Source of the DNA: Flammeovirga pectinis
GTDB lineage: Bacteria; Bacteroidota; Bacteroidia; Cytophagales; Flammeovirgaceae
DNA: 64,000 nt
Direction: 5' to 3'
Assembly: GCF_003970675.1 (NCBI RefSeq)
Contig: NZ_CP034562.1
Span: 310,001-374,000, forward strand
The notes beneath the pieces are model-generated. The model was given only the letters and a program-made list of their open reading frames with translations. It was not told the origin of the DNA and made no database searches. This document shows positions 41,711 through 52,100 of this stretch, piece by piece (within the stretch, counting starts at the first letter, position 1; the number at the start of each line of letters is the position of its first letter). Made by a program: the position numbers and the translations under genes.

Positions 41711-43600
41711 TTATAAAGCATATCTAAAACGCATAGAGAATACAGCAATAGCATCTTTTTCTTGTGTGTAAACAGGGTTTACAGTAAGTTGAACATCTGG
41801 AGTGAAATTTAAATGCTCTGTTACCTGCATGTTATAAAACATTTCTAGTCCAAACTGACTTTCATCTACGGTAGGGTCAGAAGGTTCTCCAACATTTACA
41901 CCAATACCAATATTGTCGGATTTTGCAATGTTATACATATAACCACCCATTACCATATAACGCATTAATGCACCATCACCTTCAGAAATGGCAGCTCTAA
42001 AAAATGTAGTTGATTTATGAAAAGACTTTGCTGCAGAAAAACAAATTCCTTGACTAGCCTCTGCAACATATCCTCCTTCTTGGTCGGTTCTAGCATCTTG
42101 ATACCAATAAGTAACATGAACATTTTCTCCTTCTAGAAACGAGGTTTTAGTATTCCATCCTAATTCTACCCAGTATAAATACTCTCCTCTTTTAAATGAT
42201 TGGAAATTATCTGCAATAAAATAAGTGGGTTCTCCATTGGCATCATGAAAGCCACCAGCTAAATATACATTTGGAACTATATCTTTAATTAATGCTGCAG
42301 CACCAAACCCTTGGTTAGGAATAGCCATGGCAGGGTTATTAAAAAAAGCTTCGCTTAAATAAAATTTGTATGGGTTTAACAACGGAAATAAATCAATAAA
42401 ATCTCCCGGATCCATAATTCCTACAACATAGGCATATTTGCCTTTATCAAAACTTTGTCGCCAGTAGAGGTTTGTTAAACCCCAACCCATTTCTTTAAAA
42501 CTAGCAGTACTTAGAGCAGAACCCGCTTCATAACCTAATTGTCTTGGAGCAGTACTCGTCATGCTATGTCGGTTTTCTAACTTAAAAATTAGTGCAGCTT
42601 CTGTAGTTTTAGAACTAAACGGTTCCCATGTACCAAACAGTCGGTATATTCCACTGGCTGCTATACTTTCTCCTTTTTTTACATACGTAGCAGATTGTCC
42701 TAAAAACATATAATCCATACCAATTGCTACATTGTATTTAAGGTTGATATACCTTTTGTAATCATAATAATGATCTAAGGGCTTATCCATTGCTTCTACA
42801 TTTACCCAAGCATCTTTCTTAAGGTCATCATTTAGAAGGTCTGCATCTACAGATTTAGTACCCGTAGTAATTTGAAGTTGATCATATCCAGATTTTGAGT
42901 AACCAATTTTTGGAGGAGTAGAAATAACAACCGTATCTAAACGCATATTTTGATACATGTCGTATTCTTTTTCTTCGTGTAGAGGATTTAAAGTTAGCTC
43001 CATTTCGAGCATTTTATCCTCATTAAATTCCTGCATAATTTTAAGCATATAATCACTACTATCTGGTAATGTTATAAACCCATAATCTGGAACAGCCTCT
43101 TTCTGAATTGCCCAATAAGGATAACTTGTTCCTTTGAGTGCTATATTTTTGGTTTCGTAAGGTGCAAATTTATAGGTAGAATCACCTAGCTGAAGAGTGA
43201 GACTATCGTATGTTGTGTTCTCAATAAATAGGTTGGTGTGGTCGTGTTTTTCAGTACCTTTTTTATACTCTACAAGGTCTTCTTGCTTTAAAGGTGACTC
43301 TATAGTGATAGCACTCGATTTTACAAATCCTCTTTTATTGGTTTCTATATCCCATACTGTTATGTATTTGGCTTCTTTATCTAAGACAAGTGCCAATACA
43401 AAGTCGTCCTTTTTAAATTTTTTGACTACTTCTGATTTTGAATTAGGGTCTGCATAACCTCTAGCATCTCTGTTTAGTTTAGCATTGTGCCATTGCGCAT
43501 TACTAATTCCAGGGAGAACTAAAAATGAAAGAAGGAAACCTAGTAAATAGATTTGTTTTTTGCAGTACAGTATATTTAGTCTAAACTCTTGGAACTTCAT
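41711..43600 (-). CDS. Outer-membrane porin (OprB-like) with N-terminal SH3-like domain
   Basis: The 629-aa protein has a signal segment (about residues 16-36). A small SH3-like domain follows (about 37-100: DFVLALVLDKE, TVWDIETNKRGFVKSS). A linker region with beta strands comes next, then an OprB-type barrel (about 265-629). OprB features are 'L-F-G-T-W-E-P-F', 'Y-V-V-G-I-M-D-P-G-D-F-I-D-L-F-P' and a final phenylalanine- and arginine-rich strand (FSMRFRYAL). Porins of this kind pass sugars through the outer membrane. The SH3-like front is a fusion not usual in OprB, and may bind the cell wall. A palindrome lies about 95 bp upstream. Confidence 0.75.
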   Translation of the reverse strand: MKFQEFRLNILYCKKQIYLLGFLLSFLVLPGISNAQWHNAKLNRDARGYADPNSKSEVVKKFKKDDFVLALVLDKEAKYITVWDIETNKRGFVKSSAITIESPLKQEDLVEYKKGTEKHDHTNLFIENTTYDSLTLQLGDSTYKFAPYETKNIALKGTSYPYWAIQKEAVPDYGFITLPDSSDYMLKIMQEFNEDKMLEMELTLNPLHEEKEYDMYQNMRLDTVVISTPPKIGYSKSGYDQLQITTGTKSVDADLLNDDLKKDAWVNVEAMDKPLDHYYDYKRYINLKYNVAIGMDYMFLGQSATYVKKGESIAASGIYRLFGTWEPFSSKTTEAALIFKLENRHSMTSTAPRQLGYEAGSALSTASFKEMGWGLTNLYWRQSFDKGKYAYVVGIMDPGDFIDLFPLLNPYKFYLSEAFFNNPAMAIPNQGFGAAALIKDIVPNVYLAGGFHDANGEPTYFIADNFQSFKRGEYLYWVELGWNTKTSFLEGENVHVTYWYQDARTDQEGGYVAEASQGICFSAAKSFHKSTTFFRAAISEGDGALMRYMVMGGYMYNIAKSDNIGIGVNVGEPSDPTVDESQFGLEMFYNMQVTEHLNFTPDVQLTVNPVYTQEKDAIAVFSMRFRYAL

Positions 43601-43694
43601 ATCAATAATAAAAAGACAATGTAGTATAAGTTACATCAACAAGTTCATTTCACAAAAAGTACCTGCTGAAATAGTGTTTCAATTTTAATAAAAA

Positions 43695-43708
43695 GTTTGA
43701 TATCAAAC
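43695..43708. repeat. 14-bp perfect palindrome upstream of the porin
   Basis: GTTTGATATCAAAC. It lies between the GNAT gene end (43764) and the porin start (43600). On the - strand it is followed by TTTTTATT, so it may be a weak terminator for the GNAT gene or an operator for the porin. Confidence 0.4.
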
Positions 43709-43763
43709 AAAATAAAAAGTGTTGTTTTTCTAAAAATGCACTGATATTTAGAATTGATAAGTT

Positions 43764-44261
43764 TTAACCCTCGATATTTTTTTCATAACAAAAGAAATCT
43801 CCTTTTCTAAATTTTACCACACCTAACATTTTATACCCTATTTTTTCATAAACACCATTTGAGATTGGATTTTGAGTATAGGCATCAAAGCGCATAGATT
43901 TATGACCAAGTTTGATAGCTAATTTTTCTCCAAAATAAATTACTTTTTTAGCAATCCCACGCCCCTGAAATTTAGGAGATACAGAAAGCCTATGCATCAC
44001 TAAGAAGGAAGAAGAAGTATTTAGCCAATTGATATCATTATATTCTTCATCAAATTCAGTATTAAAAATAACATAAGCAGCTAATTCATCATCAATAAAA
44101 AATCCGTAGGCATCACCTTTAGAAATATCCTTTTCTAATATATCTAAGGTTGGGTAGTCTTCATCCCATTGGTCTATACCCATAGCCCTCATTTTAGTAG
44201 TAACGTCTTTTATTATTGTGTAAGCAGAGAGTTGATTGTTGAGCGTTAATAATTGTATCAT
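43764..44261 (-). CDS. GNAT-family N-acetyltransferase
   Basis: The 165-aa protein has the GNAT fold. The acetyl-CoA motif A is L-S-V-S-P-K-F-Q-G-R-G-I-A-K-K-V, and the later strand-helix is Y-E-K-I-G-Y-K-M-L-G. The N-terminal part reads as a small-molecule GNAT with W-D-E-D-Y-P-T, common in Bacteroidota and Firmicutes enzymes of unknown substrate. It lies 40 bp before the M23 peptidase on the same strand, so the two may be one transcript. The substrate cannot be told. Confidence 0.88.
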   Translation of the reverse strand: MIQLLTLNNQLSAYTIIKDVTTKMRAMGIDQWDEDYPTLDILEKDISKGDAYGFFIDDELAAYVIFNTEFDEEYNDINWLNTSSSFLVMHRLSVSPKFQGRGIAKKVIYFGEKLAIKLGHKSMRFDAYTQNPISNGVYEKIGYKMLGVVKFRKGDFFCYEKNIEG

Positions 44262-44303
44262 TTTTTAGGTTTTAAGCGTTGATTTTGAAAGGAGCTAAAT
44301 TTA

Positions 44304-45551
44304 TTAGTTACTCGTTATTAAATCAACTTTATCTAGTTCTAATTTGATAGGCATAATAATTTCTTGGTATTCTTGCACTACAGAATCAGGAAGAGGGTCT
44401 GAAGATGGAATTTCTTGTCTTCTAGGATCAACTTGTTTGCCATTTTTCCAGAAACGGTAACATAAGTGAGCTCCAGTTGCTAAACCAGTTTTACCAACAT
44501 AACCAATTATATCGCCTTGTTTAATTTTTACTCCTCTTCTAATTCCTTTTTTTATTTTAGACATGTGCAAGTACTGAGTTGTGTACACAGAGTTATGTCT
44601 AACTTTTACATAGTTACCATTGTACTTAGAATATTGAGCAGCCACAATCTCACCATCGCCAACAGAGTGAATAGGTGTGCCAATTGGAGCGGCATAATCT
44701 GTACCTAAATGGGCTTTGTATCTTTTTTGAACAGGGTGGAATCGTTTTCTACTGAATGATGAAGAGATACGAGAAAAGTGCAAAGGAGCTTTTAAAAATT
44801 CTTTACGTAGGCTATTTCCGAACTCATCAAAATATTCTTTCTTTCCATTATAATTATAATCAAAAGCATAGTAATCTTTACCTTGATGTGTAAAAAGGGC
44901 AGCTTCAATATGATCAATACCTACAACAGTTCCGTCGACTTCTTTTTCATAAAAAACAACTTTAAAGGCATCACCTTTTTGGATGTGAAAGAAATCTATT
45001 TGCCAAGCAAAAACATCTGCCAATTCGTTCACAAGCGCAGGCGATTCGTCTAAATCAATTAATGATTGATACAATGAAAGCTGTATGTCTGAGGCAACTT
45101 CTTTCTTTACAATCTCTACAGGTTTTTCTCCTCTGTAAACATTGCAACTATCTATTAAATCAAAAACAACATAATTAATGGGATCTTCTTGATAAATAAA
45201 ATAGTTTAATTTTGAAATAGAGTCATTTGTAAAGAGCAAAGTATAATCTTTTCCAACTTTTAATCTTCTAACATCAAACACAGGTTTTGCATTGTTAGCC
45301 AGTTTAAAAATTTCTTTATACTCAACATTACTTGCAGTTAAGATATCTGCAAGACTTTGGTTTCTTTTTACAACGTTTTGTTCAACAGTCATACTATCTA
45401 CATTAATTGCGTAGATATATGCAGAACTGTCAATTTCTACCTCAACAGTATCTATAATTACAATTTCTTCTTTCTCTGTAGACGGTGTGGAGCACGATTG
45501 AAAGTTCCCTATTGTACTAAGGAAAGTAAGAATGTATATATAATTTTTCAT
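44304..45551 (-). CDS. M23-family metallopeptidase lipoprotein (murein endopeptidase-like)
   Basis: The 415-aa protein starts at 45551, which gives a lipoprotein signal with Cys20 (GNFQSC). An in-frame ATG at 45608 is at the predicted transcription start (TACTTTTG at 45626-45619) and is rejected. A LysM-like or OapA-like region (about 60-120) comes before the M23 domain. Zinc ligands and catalytic residues are H281 and D285 (H-L-G-T-D), H329 (Y-L-H-M-S) and H362 (G-A-H-L). All are present, so it should be active. M23 enzymes cut peptide cross-links in peptidoglycan; it is probably periplasmic, anchored by lipid. It shows the same layout as E. coli MepM but with a lipid anchor. Confidence 0.9.
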   Translation of the reverse strand: MKNYIYILTFLSTIGNFQSCSTPSTEKEEIVIIDTVEVEIDSSAYIYAINVDSMTVEQNVVKRNQSLADILTASNVEYKEIFKLANNAKPVFDVRRLKVGKDYTLLFTNDSISKLNYFIYQEDPINYVVFDLIDSCNVYRGEKPVEIVKKEVASDIQLSLYQSLIDLDESPALVNELADVFAWQIDFFHIQKGDAFKVVFYEKEVDGTVVGIDHIEAALFTHQGKDYYAFDYNYNGKKEYFDEFGNSLRKEFLKAPLHFSRISSSFSRKRFHPVQKRYKAHLGTDYAAPIGTPIHSVGDGEIVAAQYSKYNGNYVKVRHNSVYTTQYLHMSKIKKGIRRGVKIKQGDIIGYVGKTGLATGAHLCYRFWKNGKQVDPRRQEIPSSDPLPDSVVQEYQEIIMPIKLELDKVDLITSN

Positions 45552-45618
45552 CACTTGGATATCTGAATCATCAGAATAACAAAAGCTATTCGATAGGTGT
45601 TTGTTCAATTTAGTTTAA

Positions 45619-45626
45619 CAAAAGTA
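45619..45626 (-). promoter_or_regulatory. Promoter -7 element of the M23 peptidase gene
   Basis: TACTTTTG on the - strand, a perfect TAnnTTTG, 67 bp before the chosen start at 45551. Confidence 0.55.
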
Positions 45627-45757
45627 ATAACTTCTAGGTATATAAATAATTTCTTAACCTAACATAGCTAAAACCATTTTGGAATTATAATAATTAAAGC
45701 GAATTGGCATTTACAGAAAAATGTAAAATAAAGGGTAATTACTTTCTTAAAAAGGAC

Positions 45758-45765
45758 TAAATTTG
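45758..45765 (+). promoter_or_regulatory. Promoter -7 element of the DUF2490 gene
   Basis: TAAATTTG, a perfect TAnnTTTG, 36 bp before the ATG at 45802. Confidence 0.6.
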
Positions 45766-45801
45766 CCTCAATTAAAATATACGTGACAATTATACCTATA
45801 A

Positions 45802-46536
45802 ATGAAACCCTACTTTTTAATAATATACCTAAGTGCCTTATTGGTTTTACCTGTTACGTTGAAGGCTCAAGAAAATTATCCTGTTAAAAAAGATGTTGTT
45901 AACCAACAGTTATGGGCTGATTTCTATTTTGATATTAAATACAATGAGCGTCTAAATTTTGTGGTTGACTTAGGGTATGAAACTATTTTTCAAGAGAATT
46001 ATTGGAATAAAATATATCAGCAGACTTCTGTTAACTACAAACTCAATAAGCGGTTTAATTTACAAGGTGGAGTGGCTTTTTATTACCATTTTAATAAAGA
46101 ATCTGAAAATAGATTTGAATTTAGACCATGGCAAGCTGTGGTAACTAACATTGCAAATAAATTACGATGGAGTGCCAATGTTAAACTAAAATTAGAACAA
46201 AGGGTATCTTATTTAGTAGAACAAGGACGAACAGATTTTGACGTTAGAATGCGTGTTCGTTTTGGAGGATCTATGAAAATAACAAAGGATAATGTAAGAA
46301 CAGGATGGTATATACCTTATGTTGCTGAATACTACTATCCTATAAAAGATGATATTCCAGAGATCTTTCATAACGTTGCAAAGGCTGGAGTTGGTATAGG
46401 TAAAAAGATTGATAATAAATGGGATTTTTCGTTATTAGCAAATTGGCAATATTCGAGGTCAGGACCCAAAGAGGTGTATCATGTAACAGATTTTGCCTAC
46501 CAATTACAGATTACAAAACTGATAGGTTATGAATAA
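45802..46536 (+). CDS. DUF2490 outer-membrane protein
   Basis: The 244-aa protein has a signal peptide (MKPYFLIIYLSALLVLPVTLKAQ). The mature protein is a run of amphipathic strands: Q-L-W-A-D-F-Y-F-D and later L-R-W-S-A-N-V-K-L-K-L-E-Q-R and G-W-Y-I-P-Y-V-A-E-Y-Y-Y. This is the pattern of DUF2490, a family of small barrel proteins in Bacteroidota and Proteobacteria. The last strand (Y-Q-L-Q-I-T-K-L-I-G-Y-E) does not end in Phe as in BAM-type signals, which is usual for DUF2490. The role is unknown. It stands alone. Confidence 0.78.
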   Translation: MKPYFLIIYLSALLVLPVTLKAQENYPVKKDVVNQQLWADFYFDIKYNERLNFVVDLGYETIFQENYWNKIYQQTSVNYKLNKRFNLQGGVAFYYHFNKESENRFEFRPWQAVVTNIANKLRWSANVKLKLEQRVSYLVEQGRTDFDVRMRVRFGGSMKITKDNVRTGWYIPYVAEYYYPIKDDIPEIFHNVAKAGVGIGKKIDNKWDFSLLANWQYSRSGPKEVYHVTDFAYQLQITKLIGYE

Positions 46537-46626
46537 AAAAAATAGATCTTAGAAATAATCTAAGACCTATATATCCTTTTTTAAGCAATCGAGCCAATTA
46601 CGACTTCTCTCTATTCAATTCAATAT

Positions 46627-47886
46627 CTATTCAGACGCATTTGATGTAATCGAAATGCGGATCATATTTTCTATATTTGGAACGTTACTACTAGGCGATG
46701 TTTCTTCTATAACACTACCTGTTTCGGTTGTACCTGTATTTGGTCCACTTTGTCTTGGTGCTTGGTTAGTACCTGCTCCTGCATATTCATCTTCTTCAGT
46801 ACCACCATCAAATAATAAAAGTTGACTAGTAATATCTCCATTAAGTGCTTGACCATTAGGGAATAAGTTGATTGCATCTCCGCCAATAAACCAATCGTTA
46901 GATTGTACTAGCATTGTAGCAAGTGATAAATATTGCCCGTCTGTAGCATCAAAAGTAAAAGAATATGTTTGCGATGGGAATATTGGTGCTGGAGCACTTC
47001 CTTGATCTGGAGTAGTAAAATGATTTTCAAAACCAGAAGGGTCTCCATCTTCAGCCAATGCTTCTAAAGCCGAACTAGCTGTACCATTTAAATTGAACAC
47101 TAAATTCTCTGTGCCAACATTATATGCACCAGGTGCAAATGGAGAAACTAACCCAGAATTTTCTTCTAAAGAAGCTGTTAAGGTAGCTGTAGCCCCATCT
47201 TCTGCTAAACCTTCTAATCCTATAGACGAGGCCTCATTTCTTTTAAAAATAGGGTATTGGTCTGCAGAATGTACTACCCAATTACCAGGAGCAAAAGGAG
47301 TAGCTAAGCTTGCATTATTAGAAATATTATTAATAGTTACGGTAAACTGAGTACCTCCATTATGTGCAATTTCTACTTGGATTACATCTTGTAAAGCAGG
47401 GTAAGTAAACCCATCATTTACTTGAGAAATGAGCTTAACTGTTCCATTTTCTGTAATGCCAGTATTTGCATCACTTTGTCTAGGAGGCTGATTAACACCG
47501 ATACCTGGCTCTTCATTCATTTCAGTTCCTGCATCCCAAAGATATAATTCTGATGTAAGATCCCCAGTAATGGCATTTCCATCGGCATCATAAAGAGCAA
47601 TACCGCTATCGTCAGGACCGTAAAAAAGGTCGTTAGATTGCACAAACATCGTTGCAAAATTTAAATAATGTCCTGTTCCTGCATTAAACGAAAATGATTC
47701 ACTTTCTCCAGGTTTAATTAAGCCTGTATTACCTGTAGTATAAAACTCTTTAGGTGTAAATGCATTTTCTATTGTTACTGTAAATGATGTTACTGGAAGT
47801 GTTTCTGGAGTGTTGTTTTCATTGTTGTCGCAACTTGAAAATAAAGCAGTTGAAGCTAAAAGTGTTGTTAAAATTGAGTTTCTCAT
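46627..47886 (-). CDS. Lipoprotein with two spondin-type domains
   Basis: The 419-aa protein starts at 47886, which gives a lipoprotein signal (lipobox Cys19, ALFSSC). An in-frame ATG at 47925 would add 13 residues before the signal and is unlikely. Two spondin_N domains are visible. Both share the same sequence blocks: 'V-Q-S-N-D-x-F-x-G' then 'L-x-L-W/F-D-A/G-G-T-E-x-x-E' and 'G-x-x-x-N-Q-P/A-P-R-Q-S'. Between the domains there are two shorter blocks with 'A-P-G-A/N-W/Y' and 'L-E-A/G-L-A-E-D-G', so the protein looks like an internal duplication. Spondin domains in animals bind matrix; the bacterial role is not known. A perfect TGTGA-N6-TCACA site lies about 63 bp upstream. Confidence 0.78.
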   Translation of the reverse strand: MRNSILTTLLASTALFSSCDNNENNTPETLPVTSFTVTIENAFTPKEFYTTGNTGLIKPGESESFSFNAGTGHYLNFATMFVQSNDLFYGPDDSGIALYDADGNAITGDLTSELYLWDAGTEMNEEPGIGVNQPPRQSDANTGITENGTVKLISQVNDGFTYPALQDVIQVEIAHNGGTQFTVTINNISNNASLATPFAPGNWVVHSADQYPIFKRNEASSIGLEGLAEDGATATLTASLEENSGLVSPFAPGAYNVGTENLVFNLNGTASSALEALAEDGDPSGFENHFTTPDQGSAPAPIFPSQTYSFTFDATDGQYLSLATMLVQSNDWFIGGDAINLFPNGQALNGDITSQLLLFDGGTEEDEYAGAGTNQAPRQSGPNTGTTETGSVIEETSPSSNVPNIENMIRISITSNASE

Positions 47887-47948
47887 TGGAGTAATATATT
47901 TAGTTATATTTAATTGATAACACAATTTTACGCGATCAAAACTCCACC

Positions 47949-47970
47949 AAATGTGAGCAGGTTCACATTT
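47949..47970. promoter_or_regulatory. CRP/FNR-type palindrome
   Basis: AAATGTGA, spacer GCAGGT, TCACATTT: a perfect 8-bp inverted repeat that contains TGTGA-N6-TCACA exactly. It stands 63 bp before the spondin lipoprotein start and just past the terminator of the gene upstream. It fits the consensus of CRP/FNR proteins. Confidence 0.55.
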
Positions 47971-47972
47971 AA

Positions 47973-48020
47973 GAAAAAAAGAAAAAAATAACCCATTGAT
48001 AAATTAATTATCAATGGGTT
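47973..48020 (-). terminator. Terminator of the glycine-zipper gene
   Basis: On the - strand AACCCATTGATAA pairs with TTATCAATGGGTT (13 bp), with a 6-nt loop, followed by ATTTTTTTC and further T. It lies 44 bp after the gene at 48064. Confidence 0.88.
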
Positions 48021-48063
48021 AAGGTGTATATATAGCTTTTATTCTTTTCCAGAAAACTACAAT

Positions 48064-48660
48064 TTATTGTACAGTATAACCTTTGCCAGTCATACAAGCA
48101 CTATATGCTTTATTGAAGTTGCCTAGTAATTCTTTTTGTTTTGCAGCAGCAGCCTGATTATTTTGATTTTGTTGAGCAGCAGCTCTTCTTCTACTTCCGC
48201 CAATACCTTTTAAACCACCAGCCGTTGCACCAATTGCAGCACCTTTTCCAGCATCTCCAGCAATAGCACCAATTGCAACACCGGCAATAGCACCTTTAGC
48301 AGCACCGCCAACAGCACCAGCAGCAGGAGCAGCTTGAACTTGTTTTGCTTCTACATGTACTTGATCTGGTGTATACCCTGTTTGTTCCGTTGCCCAAGCA
48401 AAACAAGCTTGTTCATCTTTCATTTGCGTTTCTGTGCTTTGATCTTTTGCCGGAAAAACAAATAACCCTAATTGTTTAGAAATACTAACTGTTGGAGCAG
48501 CTGTATTTGGAGGCGGAGTTGCCACTACCTGAGTTGTATCTGTAGGTGTTGTAGCCGCAGGTGGGGGTGTAGTTTCTTTATTTTCTTCAATGTTATACGT
48601 TGCTTGTGCAAAAGTGAAAGAAGAAGAAAAAAGTAGAACAGTAAATACTAGAAATTTCAT
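48064..48660 (-). CDS. Exported glycine-zipper protein
   Basis: The 198-aa protein has a signal peptide (MKFLVFTVLLFSSSFTFA). A Pro/Thr-rich linker (about 28-58) follows. A short domain with one Cys (E-Q-A-C-F-A-W-A-T-E-Q-T-G-Y) comes next. A glycine-zipper stretch (about 115-155, G-A-V-G-G-A-A-K-G-A-I-A-G) would form a membrane-embedded or oligomerising hairpin. An Arg/Gln-rich tail with a last Cys (Y-S-A-C-M-T-G-K-G-Y) follows. The order (Cys, zipper, Cys) is like that of YMGG- and Gly-zipper families of the cell envelope. The function is unknown. Confidence 0.75.
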   Translation of the reverse strand: MKFLVFTVLLFSSSFTFAQATYNIEENKETTPPPAATTPTDTTQVVATPPPNTAAPTVSISKQLGLFVFPAKDQSTETQMKDEQACFAWATEQTGYTPDQVHVEAKQVQAAPAAGAVGGAAKGAIAGVAIGAIAGDAGKGAAIGATAGGLKGIGGSRRRAAAQQNQNNQAAAAKQKELLGNFNKAYSACMTGKGYTVQ

Positions 48661-49167
48661 ATAGTAGAATAGGTTATAAAGTGAATTTATTTGCAGTAAT
48701 ATTACTAATAATAGTAATGCTAGAAAACAATTTATCTAATTTTCTTTCATTTTTTGAAATGAACATTCATTTATTTTTATAATCTATCAAATTGGATAAT
48801 TTAAATATATAATAGTTATTTAAATGTCTGATTACGTGTTTTTTATCCTTATATCACATTTGCTTTTATTGTGAAAATATAAAAATAACAAGAATAGGCT
48901 TCATTGATTTGATATTTTTGATAAATATTAATCAATAATACCTCTAAAAGGGGATGTTATATTACATCCAATTCCTTATCTTTGTTAAAATTAAAAAACT
49001 GTGTACTTCCGAGAAATATTTAAAAGCAATACTTAATTCCTATTGTAAACTAAATTTATTGTGTAAATCTTTTTAAGAACTGTATTAATACTAACATCAA
49101 TCAAATTCATCGAATTGATTTCCACAATTCTCGGACTATTTTACTGTGATAAACTGTTATTTAAATT
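48661..49167. other. 507-bp intergenic region with a promoter and structured leader
   Basis: The gap holds an inverted repeat GGATGT-N6-ACATCC at 48952-48969 and a -7 element just past it. The predicted leader of about 175 nt has a hairpin with AATCAAATTC and GAATTGATT near 49098-49122, and a possible long-range stem in which CCGAGAA near 49008 pairs with TTCTCGG near 49128. I see no gene in the rest. Confidence 0.4.
48977..48984 (+). promoter_or_regulatory. Promoter -7 element of the 3078-aa protein gene
   Basis: TATCTTTG, a perfect TAnnTTTG, 184 bp before the start at 49168. It is preceded by a GGATGT-N6-ACATCC inverted repeat that overlaps the -33 region. Confidence 0.55.
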
Positions 49168-52100
49168 ATGATAATTACATCCAAACAAAAGTTTACCCAA
49201 CTATTGTGTTTAATTATTTCTATTGTATCAATTACTGCTTATGGGCAAGTATTACCTACAACAAACTTAAAATACCATCTTAAAGCATCTTCTTATGACG
49301 ATGTGAATAATGAATGGTCTGACGAATTAGACAATACAATTAAGTTTGTAGCAGAGGTAGGCAATGAGCCATCGTTAATAAACAATGGTTTAAAAGGAAA
49401 TGCAACTGTTCAATTTAGTGGACAAGATTACCTTTCATTTGACCAACCTATGTCCGATGTTAAATCAGTTTGCATAGTATTTAAAAATGATGGTTTTTCT
49501 GCATCTGCCTCTGTGTATAAGAATGTAAATCTTATTGGAGGAGCACAAAAACAAGTCATAATTACAGGAAACTATCCAAACAATAGTAACACCTTTCGTT
49601 TTGGAGTTACAGGAGACGAAACTTGTAAATTTAGTCTTGATTTAAATGAAGACCTTGTTAGTGGTGATAATGATGGTAATAGTTTAGCTTCACAGTATAC
49701 TTGGACAATGGGACAATGGCATATTCTAGAATTAGAATATACTAAAGATCTTGTAAATGATTTGGCATTAGACGGTAATGGTAAAATATATATAGGAGCA
49801 CTACCTTTTCATGGAGATATCGATAAGAATACTTTTCAAGGAGAAATTGCTGAAATATTACTCTATACAGATGAACTAACGAATGATAAAAGAGCAGAAA
49901 TAAAGGACTATATAAATACAAAATACTTTACAAAAAAAACTTGGTACACCTATAACGATGGTGTAGCAAATAGAGATTGGAGTTCTCCTTCTGCATGGAC
50001 TTTAGATAATACAGGAAATACATTTGATAACCCAGATAATGAAATTCCAAGTATTGGAGATGACGTTTATATTATAGCAAATAAGAGAATTAGAATAGAT
50101 AATTCAGTTGCGAATAAGAAATATGGTTTACTGGATATTTCGTCAGGATCTGAGCTAGTGCTTGATTCAGATGTTATAGGTTTTAATTTTAATATTATTA
50201 GAGGAGAAGGTGCTATTAATGTTGAAAATGAAACCTCAATACCTACGGGCTCTTATACAAATGCAGATAGAGGTTTTTCAAATAAAGGACAGGGAACTTT
50301 AATAATAAATAATTCTACAGATATAGTATTTAGTAATGACCATATATTGTCTTCTTTTATTAAAAGAGGAGTGGGTGAGTTATCTATCAAGGATATTGAA
50401 ATTTATGATGATATAATAATTGAAGAAGGAAACGTAGATGTATCACTTGCAACTACTTTAAAATTATATGGAAATTTTAAAGTAGAAAAAAAAGGAAAAG
50501 TCCTTGATAAGGATTCCCCTAAAGAAATAGTTTTACATGGAGATCTTACCAATTATGGAAATATTGATTTAGGAAAATCTTATTTTTCTTTTGAAGGAGA
50601 AAATAACCAATTAATACAAGTATCTGTTACAGAAAATGGAATAGATAATGGAACTTTTGAAGTAGACTACCTTAAACTAGATAAAAATTTAAGACAAAAT
50701 GAAGTTACTTTAAGAGCTGCCTCTCCTTCGTCATTTAAAATGAATTATTCTGGTGTGGATAATAATTTTATCAGCAACCTCTATAAAGGAACCATAGTAT
50801 TTGATGAAGAGATCCATTTAGATTTGAATACTAAAAGCAACGGTAATGTAGTGGTATCAGAGGATGTTGTAATAACATTAAATAGCCAATCTTCAATAAT
50901 ATATATGGAGAAAGGAAATGCTCTTGTTCTTAAAGGTGAAATTCATGTTAACTCTGGTAACTTGATTATGACAAGAGGGTTATCTAGTTTAGGAAGTGGC
51001 CCAGGATATGGTATTACAATTTATAACCAAGGGAAATTTTATATTAGATCTGGAGGTGTTACAGAATTAAGACAGTTTAGAACGTCATATGCAGGAGAAA
51101 ATCATCAAGGATCTTACGAACAAACAGGTGGATACTTTAAAGTAATCGGATACCCAAGTGATTTTCAACCATTTTCTCTGCCTTATTCAACAACTTCATT
51201 CACAATGACTGGAGGTATTCTAGAAGTTGATGGTAGTAAATCTGGCAGTATATTATCTGATAGAGGGATATTAATTGGATCTGGAAATGGTAATTATAAT
51301 GTTTCTGATAATGGGAAGCTGATTATAAATACACTTGCAGGACAGGAAATTAATATAGCATCAACTGTACCTTTTCCAAATGTATTAATAAATGGAGAAG
51401 GTGCTGTAGCATTACAGCCTTTAACATTTGAAACAATTGCATCAGAACCTAATATTGAATTAGAAGAACCATTAAAAGTACTAGGCTCATTAGAAATTAA
51501 TACTAATTTTTATACGGATAAGAATGATGTAGAAATAGGTAAAGACCTTAAAATTAACAAAGAAAGAGTTTTTGTATATAGTAAAAAAAAGAATGATGAT
51601 GATGGTAATGATATAAGGTATAGAAGAAATAGAAATAACATAATTTTTAATGGCCCTAATAAAAGTTATATCAATTTAAATTATGCATTAGAAGAGGATG
51701 ATAGTGGTGATGAGTTAATTTTAAATGGCTTAATTCTCGATAAGGATGTAGTTTATGATGGAACCCAAACTAGTGTAGCTTCATTATCAATTATTGCTCA
51801 TTCTAGTCATTTAAAAACTACATTAAATACTGATCATTTAAGTTTTAGGAAAAGAGAACAAAACGCAAGTAATATTTTAAAAATCGAAAATAATGTAAAG
51901 ATTATTAATGGTTTACTTGATCAAGGAGAATATTCAATTAGAACAGAAAGTGAAGAATTATATATAGGTAAAACAGGTCAGTTAGGCTTTTATGAACATG
52001 GAGTAACACCAAAAAATGCATTAATCAAACTAAGACCAGATGATCAAGTAATTACTATTGATGAAGGAGGTAAGTTAGGTAATATAAAAATTAATGCAGA

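Noticed and set aside
47093-47350. An 85-codon frame on the + strand inside the spondin gene
   Set aside because: Antisense shadow of a gene with clear repeats and a lipoprotein signal.
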